Assembly: GCA_933228675.1 (NCBI GenBank)
Contig: OW121742.1
Location: 36,526,779-36,590,778 of the forward strand
Reading direction: 5' to 3'
Source: Stomorhina lunata
Taxonomy: Eukaryota; Arthropoda; Insecta; Diptera; Rhiniidae
Length of the DNA: 64,000 bases
Shown piece after piece: positions 21,901 through 32,415 of this stretch (position 1 is its first letter; each line of letters starts with the position of its first letter). The notes beneath the pieces were generated by a model that did no database searches, was not told the origin of the DNA, and worked only from the letters and a program-made list of their open reading frames with translations. The translations under genes were made by a program, and so were the position numbers.

Positions 21901-24220
21901 GAGGCAGATGATATGTGCTATTAGCTGTGGATGAGGGGGAAACCTGAGTCATTTGGTTTAATGAAGAGTATTCGAAAATGACTCGATCATATTCGCTCTT
22001 AATTTGGGGATTTTTCAGCAATCTCGTCTCATTTCGGAGAAATTGAGACAGCGCTATGTGACGTGATGCTCCAATATTAATGTCTTCCGGATATTCTCTG
22101 CGAAAAGGCAAGGAAACCACAAAACGTCCTTGGCTATTCCGATAAGTAGTGGACTGGAAAACATTTTCGCAGTGTACGTCTTCATTCGAGAGACGGGGCT
22201 TCTTTGGCACTTCCTCCAATTCCCAAAATTTCCTGATTTGGTCATTTAGGGCGATTGTATTGAAAAACGATGAAACTGGCTTAATATTATTCACCGAACC
22301 AAGTTTGCCAGTGACAATCCAACCGAATACGGTTTGTTGTGCCACTAAGGACCGATTGCTGTCCCAACGCAGGCCGCTTCTAAGTATCTTCGGATAGATA
22401 TCTCCCCCCAGCAAAAGTTCAATTTCCGAACATCTAAGAGTATGGGTATCTGCCATCTTTAAGTCCGAAAACTCACTGTTTCTCAAGGCTGAGAGGGGGT
22501 AATATGGGAGTTCACCGGTTAATTTCTTGACAACTAAGGCGTCAGTATGGGTTTCAAAAGAGTTATCGAGAGGAGAGCCGATGCGAATGTAGCAAAGTTG
22601 AGTGGAAGTCGCAGTAAGTGAATCATTGAGACCGTGGACTTGAGTTGTTGAACTTCGAGTTTTGAGCGCTAGTTTTCCTTGCAGCTTCTTTGAGATAAAG
22701 GTAGCTTCGGATGCTGAATCGATTAGTGCTCGTACGGTATATTTAAAGTCATCAGAGTAGATATCAACGAGGGCTGTTCCGAGCAAAACTGTCGAGTTAG
22801 GAGTGGACTGTAATTGTGTCGAATAGGATTGTCTCATTTGGGCTGCGGCTTCAGCTGAAGTAGAGGGGTTTGTGTTTAGAGGGGGGTTAGAAACGCGAGG
22901 ATTACTCGACGCTGCATTGGGGTTTGAAGTCGCTGCCCTGTGACTGGATTGGGGGTTTGCATTTGAGGAGTTGTCCGAACGGTGTAGCAACGAATGGTGC
23001 TTTTGTTTGCACAAGTGACAAACGTACTGACTCCTACATTTTTTAAATTCGTGCGATGTTCCTAAGCAGTTGGTACATCTCTTCTGTTTTTTAACAATCG
23101 AGTAACGCTCTTCAATAGACATACTTAGAAACGATGTACAAAGTCTAAGGGGGTGAACATTGGGGCATAAGGAACATTTTCCTGGCTTATCGTTAGTAAC
23201 ATTCGTGTTATAACTGTTGACCTTCTTCGCATCTGAAAAGTTTTGATTCCTCGGTCTCGAAAACTTTTGATGATTGGGGTTGGAACTATGGGGATTGGTA
23301 AATGTGGTTCTAATATCTGCTACCGACTCCAGAGTTTGGAACCTGGATGTTAGGAAAGTATCCATCTGTTTCCACGTCGGCAACTCGGTGTTATTCGGCA
23401 GATACTGTTCCCATAGACTAAGGGTAGTTTCAGGTAAACATGTTGAACAGATATACACGAAAATGATATCCCAGTTGGCGGTGTCTATTTTCAGAAGAGA
23501 CAGATTCGTAACGCAATCGTTTATTGTTCGTTGGATTCGTCTGATATTGGTAGCAGTTTCTTTATAAATGGGGGTTATATTAAAGAGAATTTTAAGTTGA
23601 GCGTTGATTAGAATTCGTTTATTTTCGTATCGATTCACGAGGTTTTGCCATGCCATCTCGAATCCATCATTGGTTATGGGACACGTCTTCAACAGTTCTC
23701 GAGCCTCTCCCTGGGTTTTTTTGATTAGATGACACATCTTTTCGACCGGAGAAAGACGCTTGCTATTTCGGTAGAGGGCGGTGAACATGTCCCGAAATGT
23801 TGGCCAAGATTGGTAGTCTCCATAAAACACTTCCGTATCGCAAGGTGGTAAGGAAATATTAGGAGCAGAATCAACGCTGGGGATAGAGGATGGGGCTGCT
23901 ATGATAGGGGGAGGTGTAGCAGGTTCAACTTGGTGAACATCCACTAGCTCATTAAGTTTGGATAAAACTTTAACATGAGCCTCAAAAGTTGAAAAGAATC
24001 TCGATTTAAGGGTTCCGACTTCGATGTCTTCTTCTAGTTCGTTGAACTTGTTTAGGATGTCATCATAACACCTCCTAAACTCTGACCATAACCTCACAAT
24101 TTCATCCTTTTGGACCTCAAGTGTGTGCACAGAATGAACATCGGCAGATAACGCATCGAAATATGCTTGGAATTCGACCACGCGATCGGAAGCGCGTATA
24201 AATGTATCGAGAACGGACAT
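18929..24220 (-). CDS. BEL/Pao Gag-Pol polyprotein (1763 aa)
   Basis: Single uninterrupted ORF encoding the structural and enzymatic polyprotein of the element. Gag occupies about 1-420: a DUF1759-like segment near 125-305 and zinc knuckles at C349-C352-H356-C361, C382-C385-H390-C395 and C401-C404-H408/409-H413. The aspartic protease (DUF1758-type) has its active site at D501 in ALIDSASEATF. The reverse transcriptase has DIEKMYRQI (D834) and YVDD at 910-913. A Pao-type segment follows, then RNase H with D1088 (GFCDAS), E1131 or E1136, D1161 (WTDST) and D1207 (NPADLATRG). Integrase has the zinc site H1394/H1399/C1429/C1432 and the catalytic triad D1464, D1530 (SDNGTGF), E1583 (GGLWEAGVKS). A DUF5641-like domain lies at about 1665-1758. 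No stop, frameshift or lost catalytic residue was seen. The start at 24220 gives a Gag N terminus of the usual kind. The length is typical of BEL/Pao, which makes Gag and Pol from one frame. Confidence 0.97.
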   Translation of the reverse strand: MSVLDTFIRASDRVVEFQAYFDALSADVHSVHTLEVQKDEIVRLWSEFRRCYDDILNKFNELEEDIEVGTLKSRFFSTFEAHVKVLSKLNELVDVHQVEPATPPPIIAAPSSIPSVDSAPNISLPPCDTEVFYGDYQSWPTFRDMFTALYRNSKRLSPVEKMCHLIKKTQGEARELLKTCPITNDGFEMAWQNLVNRYENKRILINAQLKILFNITPIYKETATNIRRIQRTINDCVTNLSLLKIDTANWDIIFVYICSTCLPETTLSLWEQYLPNNTELPTWKQMDTFLTSRFQTLESVADIRTTFTNPHSSNPNHQKFSRPRNQNFSDAKKVNSYNTNVTNDKPGKCSLCPNVHPLRLCTSFLSMSIEERYSIVKKQKRCTNCLGTSHEFKKCRSQYVCHLCKQKHHSLLHRSDNSSNANPQSSHRAATSNPNAASSNPRVSNPPLNTNPSTSAEAAAQMRQSYSTQLQSTPNSTVLLGTALVDIYSDDFKYTVRALIDSASEATFISKKLQGKLALKTRSSTTQVHGLNDSLTATSTQLCYIRIGSPLDNSFETHTDALVVKKLTGELPYYPLSALRNSEFSDLKMADTHTLRCSEIELLLGGDIYPKILRSGLRWDSNRSLVAQQTVFGWIVTGKLGSVNNIKPVSSFFNTIALNDQIRKFWELEEVPKKPRLSNEDVHCENVFQSTTYRNSQGRFVVSLPFRREYPEDINIGASRHIALSQFLRNETRLLKNPQIKSEYDRVIFEYSSLNQMTQVSPSSTANSTYHLPHHAVIKPESTSTKLRVVFNASSPSSNGNSLNDLLYPGPTLQSDLNVLILRWRLFRYVFNSDIEKMYRQILVNPSHTPFQRIIFRKTPNEDPQDFELKTVTFGVNCAPYLAIRTLLEIAKSCENTNPIVSEILRDFMYVDDVLAGAHTLSTALKARDQLIEVLRSAGFELRKWTANHEYLLKDLPPEHLLGTEFLQLSDSSTTKTLGLRWNAGSDYFYFQLKSYPDRKSTSKRSVLSEIAKLFDPAGWLAPKIIVAKIIMQQVWKDETDWDESLKESTLKQWHEFTDDYSNIEKIKIPRFVDFDPSYSIELHGFCDASEKAYAATLYLRAENNGFISTHLLVAKTKVAPIKFVSLPRKELCGAELMATMIESIQSQLNLKDLKLFLWTDSTIVLAWLQKPPNRWKTFVENRVSSIVEKVGSQSWFHVDSQSNPADLATRGLTFSQLITNNLWWHGPSWLKLPQDQWPLSSSNFSTDEEAKPVQVHLNQVQNSDILNDFSNFPKAMRIICRVFRFYYSCRRNLRHMLVTSEEFTRAEIENAKCRMIIACQKLYFEKEYDLLSQGLGIPRKSSILTFNPFLDINGILRINGRLVNSPSLSYDERFPILLPYHGRYTRLFLGYLHKYSIHGQNALLFRLMRTYYYVPKLKTLIKTIISGCRICVILKRRKSEQMMAALPPERTTLSRPFANTGVDFAGPFDLKTYAGRGCRVTKGYVLVFVCFATKAIHLEATTEISTQAFLAAFARFFSRRGAPIALFSDNGTGFVGASHIIDADRARFVELVRRKVLEQHSFAALEWHFIPPGAPHMGGLWEAGVKSFKTHLKRIAHNQSFTFEEFSTMLSRIEACLNSRPLSPVSENPADICALTPGHFLIGGPLLSPPEPNLADHSLSYVNRWQKLKVLHHQFALRWKEEYLKELHKRVKWKYPQRDYATGDLVVIKQDNLPPNQWRLGRIANVIRGRDNRVRVAEVQTANGVVTRPIVKLVLLPNPEQH

Positions 24221-25292
24221 GATGGATTAACAACGTGTAGTGAATGATCACGGGGGTATAATATCAACGAAAAGTTCCAAAAAATTACAAAAATAACAAA
24301 ATATTTTTTTCCGGAATTGACAATTAAGAGACCAAAGACAAGTGAATATAAGGGATTATGTGATAAAGAAATCCGAAATAAAATGATGAAATCGCTCAAT
24401 AATATTCCGCAATTAAGGTTATATTAAAGTATAAATAACTTGTATATATGGATACAATTCGTATGTGTGCAATTGGTGTCGTGAAGTGCGAGTACAATCG
24501 TATACAGTTATTATAATGACTTAATGTCCATAGTAAAACTAGATATTTTTATGAAATCCGTTTTAATATTCCGTAAGGCAAAAAAGTATAAAAATCTCAA
24601 AAAAATTCAATATATTTTTAGTAAGTTTGTTTTAATTAGGGTTCAATATAAAGGCAATCTAATTAAAAACGGTTAAATTTCAACAAAAAAAAATTAGTGA
24701 CGGCCAAAATTATTTATTTTTATAAGTTTTAATATTGTAAAGTATTTTTTTTTTATTTATTAAATTTTATTTATTTATTAATTTTATTTATTAAATTTTA
24801 TTTATTTATTTATTAATTTTATTTATTTATTTATTTTAATTAGTTTTAGGTATTTCAAATCAAGTTAGTATTTCCTTTTAATTAAATTTAGGTTATAATT
24901 ATTTATTTATTAGGTGTAATTTTTATTTTGTTTTAATTTATAATGATTTAAAATAGTTTTCGGTTTTTATTTAAATCCCAAGATCTTTTTTACCCAAAAA
25001 TGTTTACTGGGATATTAAAAATATCCTATGAATATCAAAAAATGTAAATAGATACAAAACACGTAAAGCAAAAAATTATTTCGTCTTTGTTTACATTTGT
25101 TCTTCCCGCTATGTATTTATTTATAATTATGTGTGTATGTTTCAATCAAGATTACTTATTTTTCTTCTTTGTTTTTCTTTGTTTTGATTTACTCTCCCAC
25201 ACAATAGAGAAAGAACTTTGGTTTAGTTGACTTCGAACTTCTGTTTATGATGTCGCAACTAAAGAGTACCAATGACGAGATCTTGTATGTAA

Positions 25293-25395
25293 GAAGTTTG
25301 ATGAAGAGAGAGAGTTATTCTTTGTAAAAGGAGTTTGATGAAGAGAGAGAGTTATACTTTGTATGATGGAGTTTGATGAAGAGAAAGTGATATTA
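25293..25395 (-). repeat. Three-copy ~37-bp direct repeat in the leader
   Basis: GTTTGATGAAGAGA occurs at 25296, 25333 and 25371, each followed by AG-rich sequence and, in the first two, a GTTAT-CTTTGTA tail. On the RNA strand this is a pyrimidine-rich repeat. Role unknown. Confidence 0.8.
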
Positions 25396-25696
25396 ATGTT
25401 AGGATGAATCTTCTTGCTTGTAAAAAAAAAAAAAATACGGGTATTTTCGAAACAGATACTCTTTTTTTGGCTCTTATTTTTATGTTTTTTTTTTAAACTC
25501 AAAATAACATTTATATTTTTTTGTTAAAATCAAATTCGCAGACAGGGGGAATACCTTTGCACAGACGAAAATAACTGTATACGCGGGGATTTTGTTGTTG
25601 CACTTTAACTGATTTTTTTTGCACTTGTACTTCACTTGCACTTATTTATATTCAATTTGAATTTAAAGAAATATTTTAAAATAAATGAAACTTTTC

Positions 25697-25702
25697 ACTT
25701 AC
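25697..25702 (-). promoter_or_regulatory. Predicted 5' splice donor (GTAAGT) in the leader
   Basis: The minus strand reads AATTAAT then GTAAGT, a full consensus donor, about 260 bases downstream of the 5' LTR. Joining it to the acceptor at 18906 would give a short leader fused directly to ORF2. The pairing is inferred. Confidence 0.5.
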
Positions 25703-25939
25703 ATTAATTTCTCTGGATATCAGCAAAACGATTTTTTTTTTAAAGATGATTTTTGATGATAATTTTTAATGATGATTTTGTAATGATGATTTTAGACGAT
25801 ATAGATGATTTTGATGATGATGCAATAATCCAATTTCTGAGGATTTTCGGGGGTATTACAGAGGGGATAATTGTGATATTCCACGGGGGTTAAAAAATCT
25901 GTAATTAGAAATATTTGTAACAAATGTTCGCTGTTCCAA

Positions 25940-25958
25940 GGCTCCGGGAGAAGGACCA
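25940..25958 (-). promoter_or_regulatory. Primer binding site of the BEL/Pao element
   Basis: Three bases inside the 5' LTR the element strand reads TGGTCCTTCTCCCGGAGCC. It begins with TGG as required to pair with a tRNA CCA end. The first nine bases would fit a tRNA ending in GAAGGACCA, as I recall for insect tRNA-Tyr, but the rest matches less well, so the primer tRNA is not assigned with confidence. Confidence 0.75.
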
Positions 25959-25961
25959 AAA

Positions 25962-26262
25962 TGTTGGGGTGTAGCGCAAAGTATTTGTTACAAATATAAG
26001 ATTAAAAAATCGATTATAAATTGGGGGTTAAATATATGTTTATTTAACTGCGGGATACGCACCTTTTTTCGTCTGCGGTCACAATATAAGTAAGTGCTAA
26101 TTACATTTTTATTAGCTAAGTAAGCGCCACGGATAAAAGTAACTTCAAGTTTGTGTACTAAAGAGAGAGAGCAGGATTGGAAAATTCCAGCTTTCTCTTT
26201 AGTACACTTGTGGCTTGGTTTACAAAACTTAAAACTAAAATAATAGGGTTCGCGCGTAAACA
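25962..26262 (-). repeat. 5' LTR of the BEL/Pao element (301 bp)
   Basis: Identical to 17554-17854, with TG/CA ends, the two AATAAA signals and the 14-bp hairpin. It carries the promoter, but no clear TATA box could be assigned. It is flanked on its outer side by CCTAT. Confidence 0.97.
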
Positions 26263-26345
26263 CCTATAAAAAGAATAAATTAAAAAAAACTTTAAACTTT
26301 CCTGTAAAATCAAGAAATTTTTTAAAATTATTTTTTTAATTCTTT
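26263..26345. repeat. Sat-A remnant split off by the BEL/Pao insertion, with target duplication
   Basis: It starts with the duplicated CCTAT (26263-26267) and continues with decayed sat-A in the centre-G/AAAA orientation (CCTATAAAAAGAATAAA, then TTTCCTGTAAAATCAAGAAA). The 14.7-17.6 kb array thus continued through the insertion site. Confidence 0.8.
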
Positions 26346-27639
26346 GTTAAAATAATTTTTAAACAATTGAAATTTAAAAAAAATTAAAACTTTGTTTAAA
26401 GTATTTTCTTCATCACTGTTCCTTGTAATTTCTATTTTAGTTTAATTTATTTCATACCAATCAATTGAAAACTAATAGATTTTTAATATTTTCAAAATTT
26501 CTATTACTTTTGCAATCAAAGGTCAGTCATTACCCATTATTCATTCATTGTTAAATAAATTTCAATTTTTTCCACCAATCAGCATTTATCATTTTTAAAC
26601 TGTTACAAAAAGTGAAAAAAAATATTGTTTCAAAATGAGATATTGTTGTAAAATTATAAAAAGTGGGTTAAGAACCAACTGCTTTATACTTTTCCAGTTC
26701 TTTTTCTTTCAAATGATTTTCCACTTGGCGGTTGGTCATTGTCAACATTTTTCAATCAAGCAAATGAAAGAATTATTCTTCGCCATTTATTATAAGAATG
26801 TTTATAGTGAAATAAAAAAGTAAGAACAAGTCTTAAGAAAAAATAAATTTTACTCTTGACCAAAAAAACCCTTGAGATCCAATCACAATAAACTTAAGAA
26901 TGAAAATCTTCTATAAAAACTTTGAAAGAAAAATCGAGAACACAAAAGATAAAATTATGCTGCCAAAATTGTGGCAGTTAAACTTCATTATTATCATCAT
27001 TATCATCTTTACAGTATAAGTCAAGCAGGAAATGTTGCTGGACACTTCAAACAGAATTGGATTAGTCTACAAATAAAGTCCATATTATACTAAAATTTAT
27101 TTAAGTTTCTATTTTTAAACGAATCTTCTTCCCCCTCTTGGGATTCCTATGCACGTATTTCAAAAATTGTATTTTTGGTTAAATTTAACCTAGTTAGAGA
27201 CGTTTTTGTGCAAAAGTTTTGCTGAAAATACATAGTTATCCTTATAAATTTTTGTATGTTTTATATGTTCTTTAGATTTTTGTTCTTAGTTCGAAATGGG
27301 ATTTTGTAGCGAAAACTCATCGTAATTTCAAAATGAAATCATAGTTAATATTTAATCATCTTTTAACGATGAAATACACAAATCAACATTTTGCTGTGAT
27401 TGCACAAAAAATTGTGGGAGAAGTAATAAATTTTTAAGTGGAAGGATGAAAGTTCAGGGAACTTTGAGATAAGGTTATAAATAAACTAATAGTACTACAA
27501 GGATTGGCAATAGACATGCAAAGAAAAATCTAAGAAAACAAAACAATTTTTCAAAAAAAATTTTCTTTTAAAGGAAGTTAAAAAAAAGTCCTACACAACA
27601 ACAAAAGAACTTTAAAAAAAAAAACTTTAATATTTCTTT
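26346..27639. other. AT-rich spacer, no gene seen
   Basis: Non-tandem AT-rich sequence. A 62-codon frame at 26635-26823 has no recognisable motif. A short TTATCATCA-type run lies near 26990. Nothing else can be supported. Confidence 0.6.
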
Positions 27640-29515
27640 ATAATTCCCTACATCGAAAAATAATCTTATATTTATAAGAAATATTTCAAAAATTTCTTAT
27701 TTTTAAAGGAAATTATTGACAAATTTCTTATTTTAATAGGAAATTTTTCAAAAAAGTTCTATTTTTTTAAGGAAATCTTCAACAATTTTTTATTTTTGTA
27801 CGAAATTTTTAAAAAATTGCTTATTTTTATAGGAAATTTTTCAAAAATTTCTTATTTTTAAAGGAAATTTTACAAAATTTGTTATTTTTATAAGAAATTT
27901 TTCAATAATTTCTATTTTTTATAGGAAATTTTTAAAATATTTCTTATTTTTATAGAAAATTTTTTAAAAACTTTTTATTTTTCTAGGAAATTTTTCAAAA
28001 ATTTCTTATTTTTATAGGAAATTTTTCAAAAATTTCTTATTTTTGTAGGAAATTTTTCAAAAATTTCTTATTTTTATAGGGAATTTTTCAAAAATTTCTT
28101 ATTTTTATAGGAAATTTTTCAAAAATTTCTTATTTTTATAAGAAATTTTTAATAGGAAATTTTTCAAAAATTTCTTATTTTTATAGGAAATTTTTCAAAA
28201 ATTTCTTATTTGCATAGGAAATTTTTCAAAAATTTCTTATTTGCATAGGAAATTTTTCAAAAATTTCTTATTTTTATAGAAAATTTTTCAAAAATTTCTT
28301 ATTTTTATAGGAAATTTTTCAAAATTTTCTTATTTTTATAGGAAATTTTTCAAAAATTTCTTATTTTTATAGGAAATTTTTCAAAAATTTATTATTTTTA
28401 TAGCAAATTTTTCCAAAAATTTCTTATTCTTATAGGAAATTTTTCAAAATTTTCTTATTTTTATAGCAAATTTTTCAAAAATTTCTTATTTTCATAGCAA
28501 ATTTTTCAAAAATTTCTTATTTTCATAGCAAATTTTTCAAAAATTTCTTATTTTTATAGCAAATTTTTCCAAATTGTTTTACTTCTGTGAGAAATTTCTT
28601 ATTTTTATATGCAAAAAAAAATTTTCTTATTTTTATATGGAAATTGTTCAAAAATTTCTTATTTTTATAGGAAATTTTTCCAAAATTTCTTATTTTTATA
28701 GGATTTTTTTTCAAAAATTTCTATTTAATTTTTTATTTTTATAGGAAAGTTTTTAAAAATTTTTTGCTTTAATACAAAATTTTTCATATTTTTAGAAAAA
28801 TTTTCAAAAACTCTTATTTATATAGGAAATTTTTCAGAAATTTCTACTTTTTATAGAAAAGTTTTCAAAAATTTCTTATTGTTATAGGAAGTTTTTAAAT
28901 TGTTTTATTTTATAGCAAACTTTTCAAAAATTTCTTACTTTTATAGGAAATTTCTCAAAAATTTCTTAGTTTATAAAGAAATTTTTAAAAAATGTATTAT
29001 TTTTTTAAGAAATTTTTCAAAAATTTCATATTTTTTTAAGTAATTTTTTAAAAAATTCTTATTTTTTTAAGAATTATTTTAAAAATTTTTTCAAAAATTT
29101 TTTATTTTGTTAAAAAAATTTTTAAAAATTTTTTAAAATTTTATTTCTATAGAAAATTCTAGAAAAAAATTCATATTATATTATTATATTTTTAAAACAT
29201 TTCTTATTTTTATAGGAAATTTAAAAAAATTCTTATTTTTATAGGAATTTTTCCAAAATTTCTCATTTTTATTCAAAAAATTTCTTATTATAGGAAATTT
29301 TTCAAACATTTCATAATATAGGAAATTTTTCTTACTTTTGTAAAAATTTTTAATTTTTATAGGAAATTTTTATGGGAAATTTATTTAAAAATTTCTTATT
29401 ATTATAGGAAAATTTTCAAAAATCTGTTAATTTTATAGAAAAATTTTCAAAAATTTCTTCTTTCTATAGGAAATTTTTTTCTTAATTTTGGAGAAAATTT
29501 TTTAAAAATGACATA
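27640..29515. repeat. Sat-A array (centre C, loop TTTT)
   Basis: Tandem 31-bp units, well preserved between about 28000 and 28500 and decayed at both edges. The arms are mostly ATAGGAAA on one side and TTTCTTAT on the other, so one pair in the dyad is mismatched. A subset of neighbouring units near 28400-28560 shares ATAGCAAA, marking local spread of a variant. Confidence 0.94.
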
Positions 29516-30439
29516 AGATTTCTGATTAGATATTAAGATTTGATAGGCCTTAAAGGTTAATGATAATTTTTTAACTTTTTTGCATCCCTTGACACAATTC
29601 TTAAAAAATCATTAGAAAGTCATTATCTACCATCGACAACTTTTCCATAGTCATTTTATTTAAATTATTTCAATAGACAAGAATTTGCCTTTACTTAATA
29701 GTTTTTCCTTAATATAAAAAATTTTATAACAAAAATAACATTGACATTGATATAATTTTCTTTTATGTCCTTTAATTTTGTTTGCCATCATTGTCCCAAA
29801 CTACTAAAAGTTCTTGGAAATTTTTGTTTAGAAAGAAAAAATATCTATAGAAAATAAAAAACTATTGTGATTTATTAGTAACATTATTTTCTTTTGTTTA
29901 AAAGTAAAAGTTTTTATAGTTGTTTGTATGTTAATTCATAATATTGGAAAACCCGAAAATGATGATATTTTAAATCGGTCGTTGTATTTGTTACAAATTT
30001 GAAAATTTTTCCAAATTTCAAATTTTGAAAATGGTTCACAATGGATCTTATTTCGTGTATTAATGTATGTACCTAACCTCATTTTCGGTTAAAAAATCTT
30101 CTTATCTTATATTTAAGACAAACTTAGTTTTGGATCAAAATAAAAGTTATATAAAGTTGATGCCATATGACAGACACTTTTGGTTTCATTTCATGGATTA
30201 TGTCTACATTTGATTCATTATAACCAAAAACTATTTCAGTTTTTCATTTTTTTGTCTTTCCCTTAAATCATAAAAAGTTTTATGACGTTCTTCTGTTGAT
30301 TTCCTGCATTTAATATTTTTTGTTTAGAGCAAAAGTTTCTTTGTCATAGTTAGATAACAACAGAAAGACTGAAAAAAAAAACTTAAGCAAAAGTTTTTCT
30401 TTATTATTTATTCAAAATATTTTACATAATATATTTAGA
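29516..30439. other. AT-rich spacer, no gene seen
   Basis: Non-tandem sequence between sat-A and the 280-bp array. No open frame of note, RNA gene or element end. Confidence 0.6.
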
Positions 30440-32083
30440 TTAACCCTGAGCCAACAAATCGACTACGTGATTTTGAATAAATTTTTTGAAAGTTATTTTC
30501 CAGCTTTCCTCTTAAATAATATGAATTTAAATAACAATTTATATTGAAAACCTCTTTTAATTTTCACAAATCGATATAATTTCAATGTAGTTACATTGTA
30601 ATTGAATAACTAAAAAGTTTGATATGCATATTGACCATATTTAAAAATGAGTGGGATTCCTTCCCCTTTATAAAAATTAGCACTACAAGAGGAATATGGG
30701 TATCATTTTAAAGGTAATTAACATTTCTAATGGAAAACAGAAAAATTTGTATATGCTTTCATACAATATTAAAAAATTTAATAGAAAAATTTAACTTTTT
30801 ACATAAGTTTTATATAGGTGACCTTCTTAAATTATCATAATTCGACACTGATTTACTTTAATTGTATAACCCTAAAAAACTATGAAGTTTGATATGCATA
30901 TTGACCAAGTTTAAATATATAAAGAAGTATGTAGGGTTCCTTCCCCTTCCTAAAAATATATATTACTGCAGAGCTATAGGCCTTATCTGAAAGGTATTTA
31001 ATAGATTTTATAGAGCACAAACAAATCTTCATTCACTTTCTTATAAACTAAAGAAATTTCATTCAAAAGTTTAAGATTTTGTAAAAATTTTGTATGGGAG
31101 ACCTTCTTAAATTATCATAAAACAAATTTATGTTATTACAGTATATAGCTATACAAAAACTAAGAAGTTTGATATGCAAATTGACTATGTTTAACCCTTT
31201 AAAGAATTAAGTGGGATTCTTTCCCCATATTAAAAATTAGTGGTACTACTGTAATATGGGTCTCATATTAAAGGTATTGAAGAGATTTTAAGGGAGGCAT
31301 ACAAATTTTAATACACTTTCGTATAAAATAAAGAAATTAGATGTAAAAGTGTGAGATTTAGTAAAATTTTTGTATGGGAGACCTTCTTAAACTGTCATAA
31401 ATCAAAATAGTTTTCCTACAGATATATAGCTTTAAAAAAATTAAGAAGTTTGATATGCATATTGACTATGTTTAACACTTTAAACAATCAATTGGGATTC
31501 CTTCCCCATATTAAAAATTAGTGGTTCTACTGAAATATGCATCTCATATTAAAGGTATTGAAGAGATTTTAAGGGAGGCATACAAATGTTTATACACTTT
31601 CATATAAAATTAAAAAATTAGATGGAAAAGTGTGAGATTTAGTACAAATTTTGTATGGAAGACCTTCTTAAATTGTCATAAATCAAAATAATTTTACTAC
31701 AGCTATATAGCTATCAAAAAACCAAAAGGTTTGATATGCATATTGACCATGTTAAGCAATTAAAAGAATTAAGTGGGGTTCCTTCCCTATATTAAAAATT
31801 AGTAGTACTACAAAAAAATGGGTCTCATATTAAAAGTATTGAAGAGACTTTAAGGAATCCATAAAAATATTTATACACTTTCTTATAAAATTAAGAAATA
31901 AGATGGAAAAGTGTGAGATTTTGTAAGAATTTTGTATGGGAGGCCTTCTTATATTTAAATGAATCAAAATAATTTTACCACGGTTATATAGCTATCATAA
32001 AACTAAGAAGTTTAATATGCATTTTTACCATGTTTAACTATATAAAGAATTATGTGGGATTCCTTCCCTATTTTTAAAATCAG

Positions 32084-32093
32084 TAGTACTATA
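32084..32093. repeat. SINE target site duplication, left copy
   Basis: TAGTACTATA here is repeated at 32416-32425 on the other side of the inserted sequence. The 280-bp repeat continues directly after the right copy. Confidence 0.75.
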
Positions 32094-32415
32094 TATATGT
32101 GAACCGCTGTGGTATAGCAGGTTAGTCATCCGCCTAGCATACTAGAGGCCCAAGTTCGATCCCTGGCCAGGCTCACTTGAAAAAATGAATTTTCAAAAAA
32201 GCGGCGGTTCACCTCATAACTCAGCTAGCCACTGGTTATTGAGTATTAGGCTATGTAAAACTTCTCAAACTAATGCATTTGCCGTTCGGAGCCGGCGTTA
32301 AAACGTGGGTCCCTTTCAATGAGTCTAAAAATAAAATCGGATGCAGCTCATTGTCTGAGAGAAGTACCCCTTGTTCCAATTGGAATGTTGTCGGGGAATT
32401 ATATATATATATATA
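32094..32415 (+). mobile_element. tRNA-derived SINE (about 320 bp)
   Basis: The head at 32099-32176 resembles a tRNA. The 5' GTGAACC can pair with 3' GGCTCAC (six of seven positions). An A-box-like TAGCAGGTTAGTC lies near 32114 and a B box, GTTCGATCC, near 32154. The body contains a conserved-looking segment, TGCCGTTCGGAGCCGGCGTT, near 32279. The tail ends in a (TA)n run at about 32400-32415. The insert interrupts a 280-bp repeat unit and is bounded by TAGTACTATA duplications. It lacks an ORF, so it would depend on a LINE in trans; the (TA)n tail hints at an RTE-like partner, which is inference. The tRNA part is too decayed to be a working tRNA gene. Confidence 0.85.

Larger units (their letters stand above)
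24221..25939 (-). other. Long 5' leader of the BEL/Pao element
   Basis: About 1.7 kb of AT-rich non-coding sequence between the primer binding site and gag. It contains a TTTATTTATTA-rich run at 24745-24840 and a three-copy ~37-bp tandem repeat at about 25293-25395 (each copy with GTTTGATGAAGAGA, at 25296, 25333 and 25371). It also contains a GATGAT-rich stretch at about 25739-25830 and a consensus splice donor at 25697-25702. An 85-codon open frame on the minus strand (25502-25245) looks like low complexity. Packaging and dimerisation signals would be expected here but cannot be pinpointed. Confidence 0.75.
17554..26262 (-). mobile_element. Complete BEL/Pao LTR retrotransposon, 8709 bp
   Basis: Full-length LTR retrotransposon transcribed leftward. 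In element order it has: 5' LTR (26262-25962), primer binding site (25958-25940), a long AT-rich leader (25939-24221), a single Gag-Pol ORF (24220-18929), a second ORF (18901-18083), a polypurine tract next to the 3' LTR (near 17868-17855) and the 3' LTR (17854-17554). The single fused Gag-Pol ORF, the DUF1759/DUF1758-type Gag and protease regions, the order RT-RNase H-integrase and the C-terminal DUF5641-like domain place it in BEL/Pao. The two LTRs are identical over 301 bp and both ORFs are open, so the insertion is recent and the copy may be active. It sits in a sat-A array with CCTAT duplicated. GC content and coding order contrast sharply with the surrounding AT-rich satellites. Confidence 0.97.

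Noticed and set aside
32099..32176. Functional tRNA gene
   Set aside because: Mismatches in the acceptor and T stems, no clear anticodon loop of 7 bases, and a SINE body with target duplications follows.
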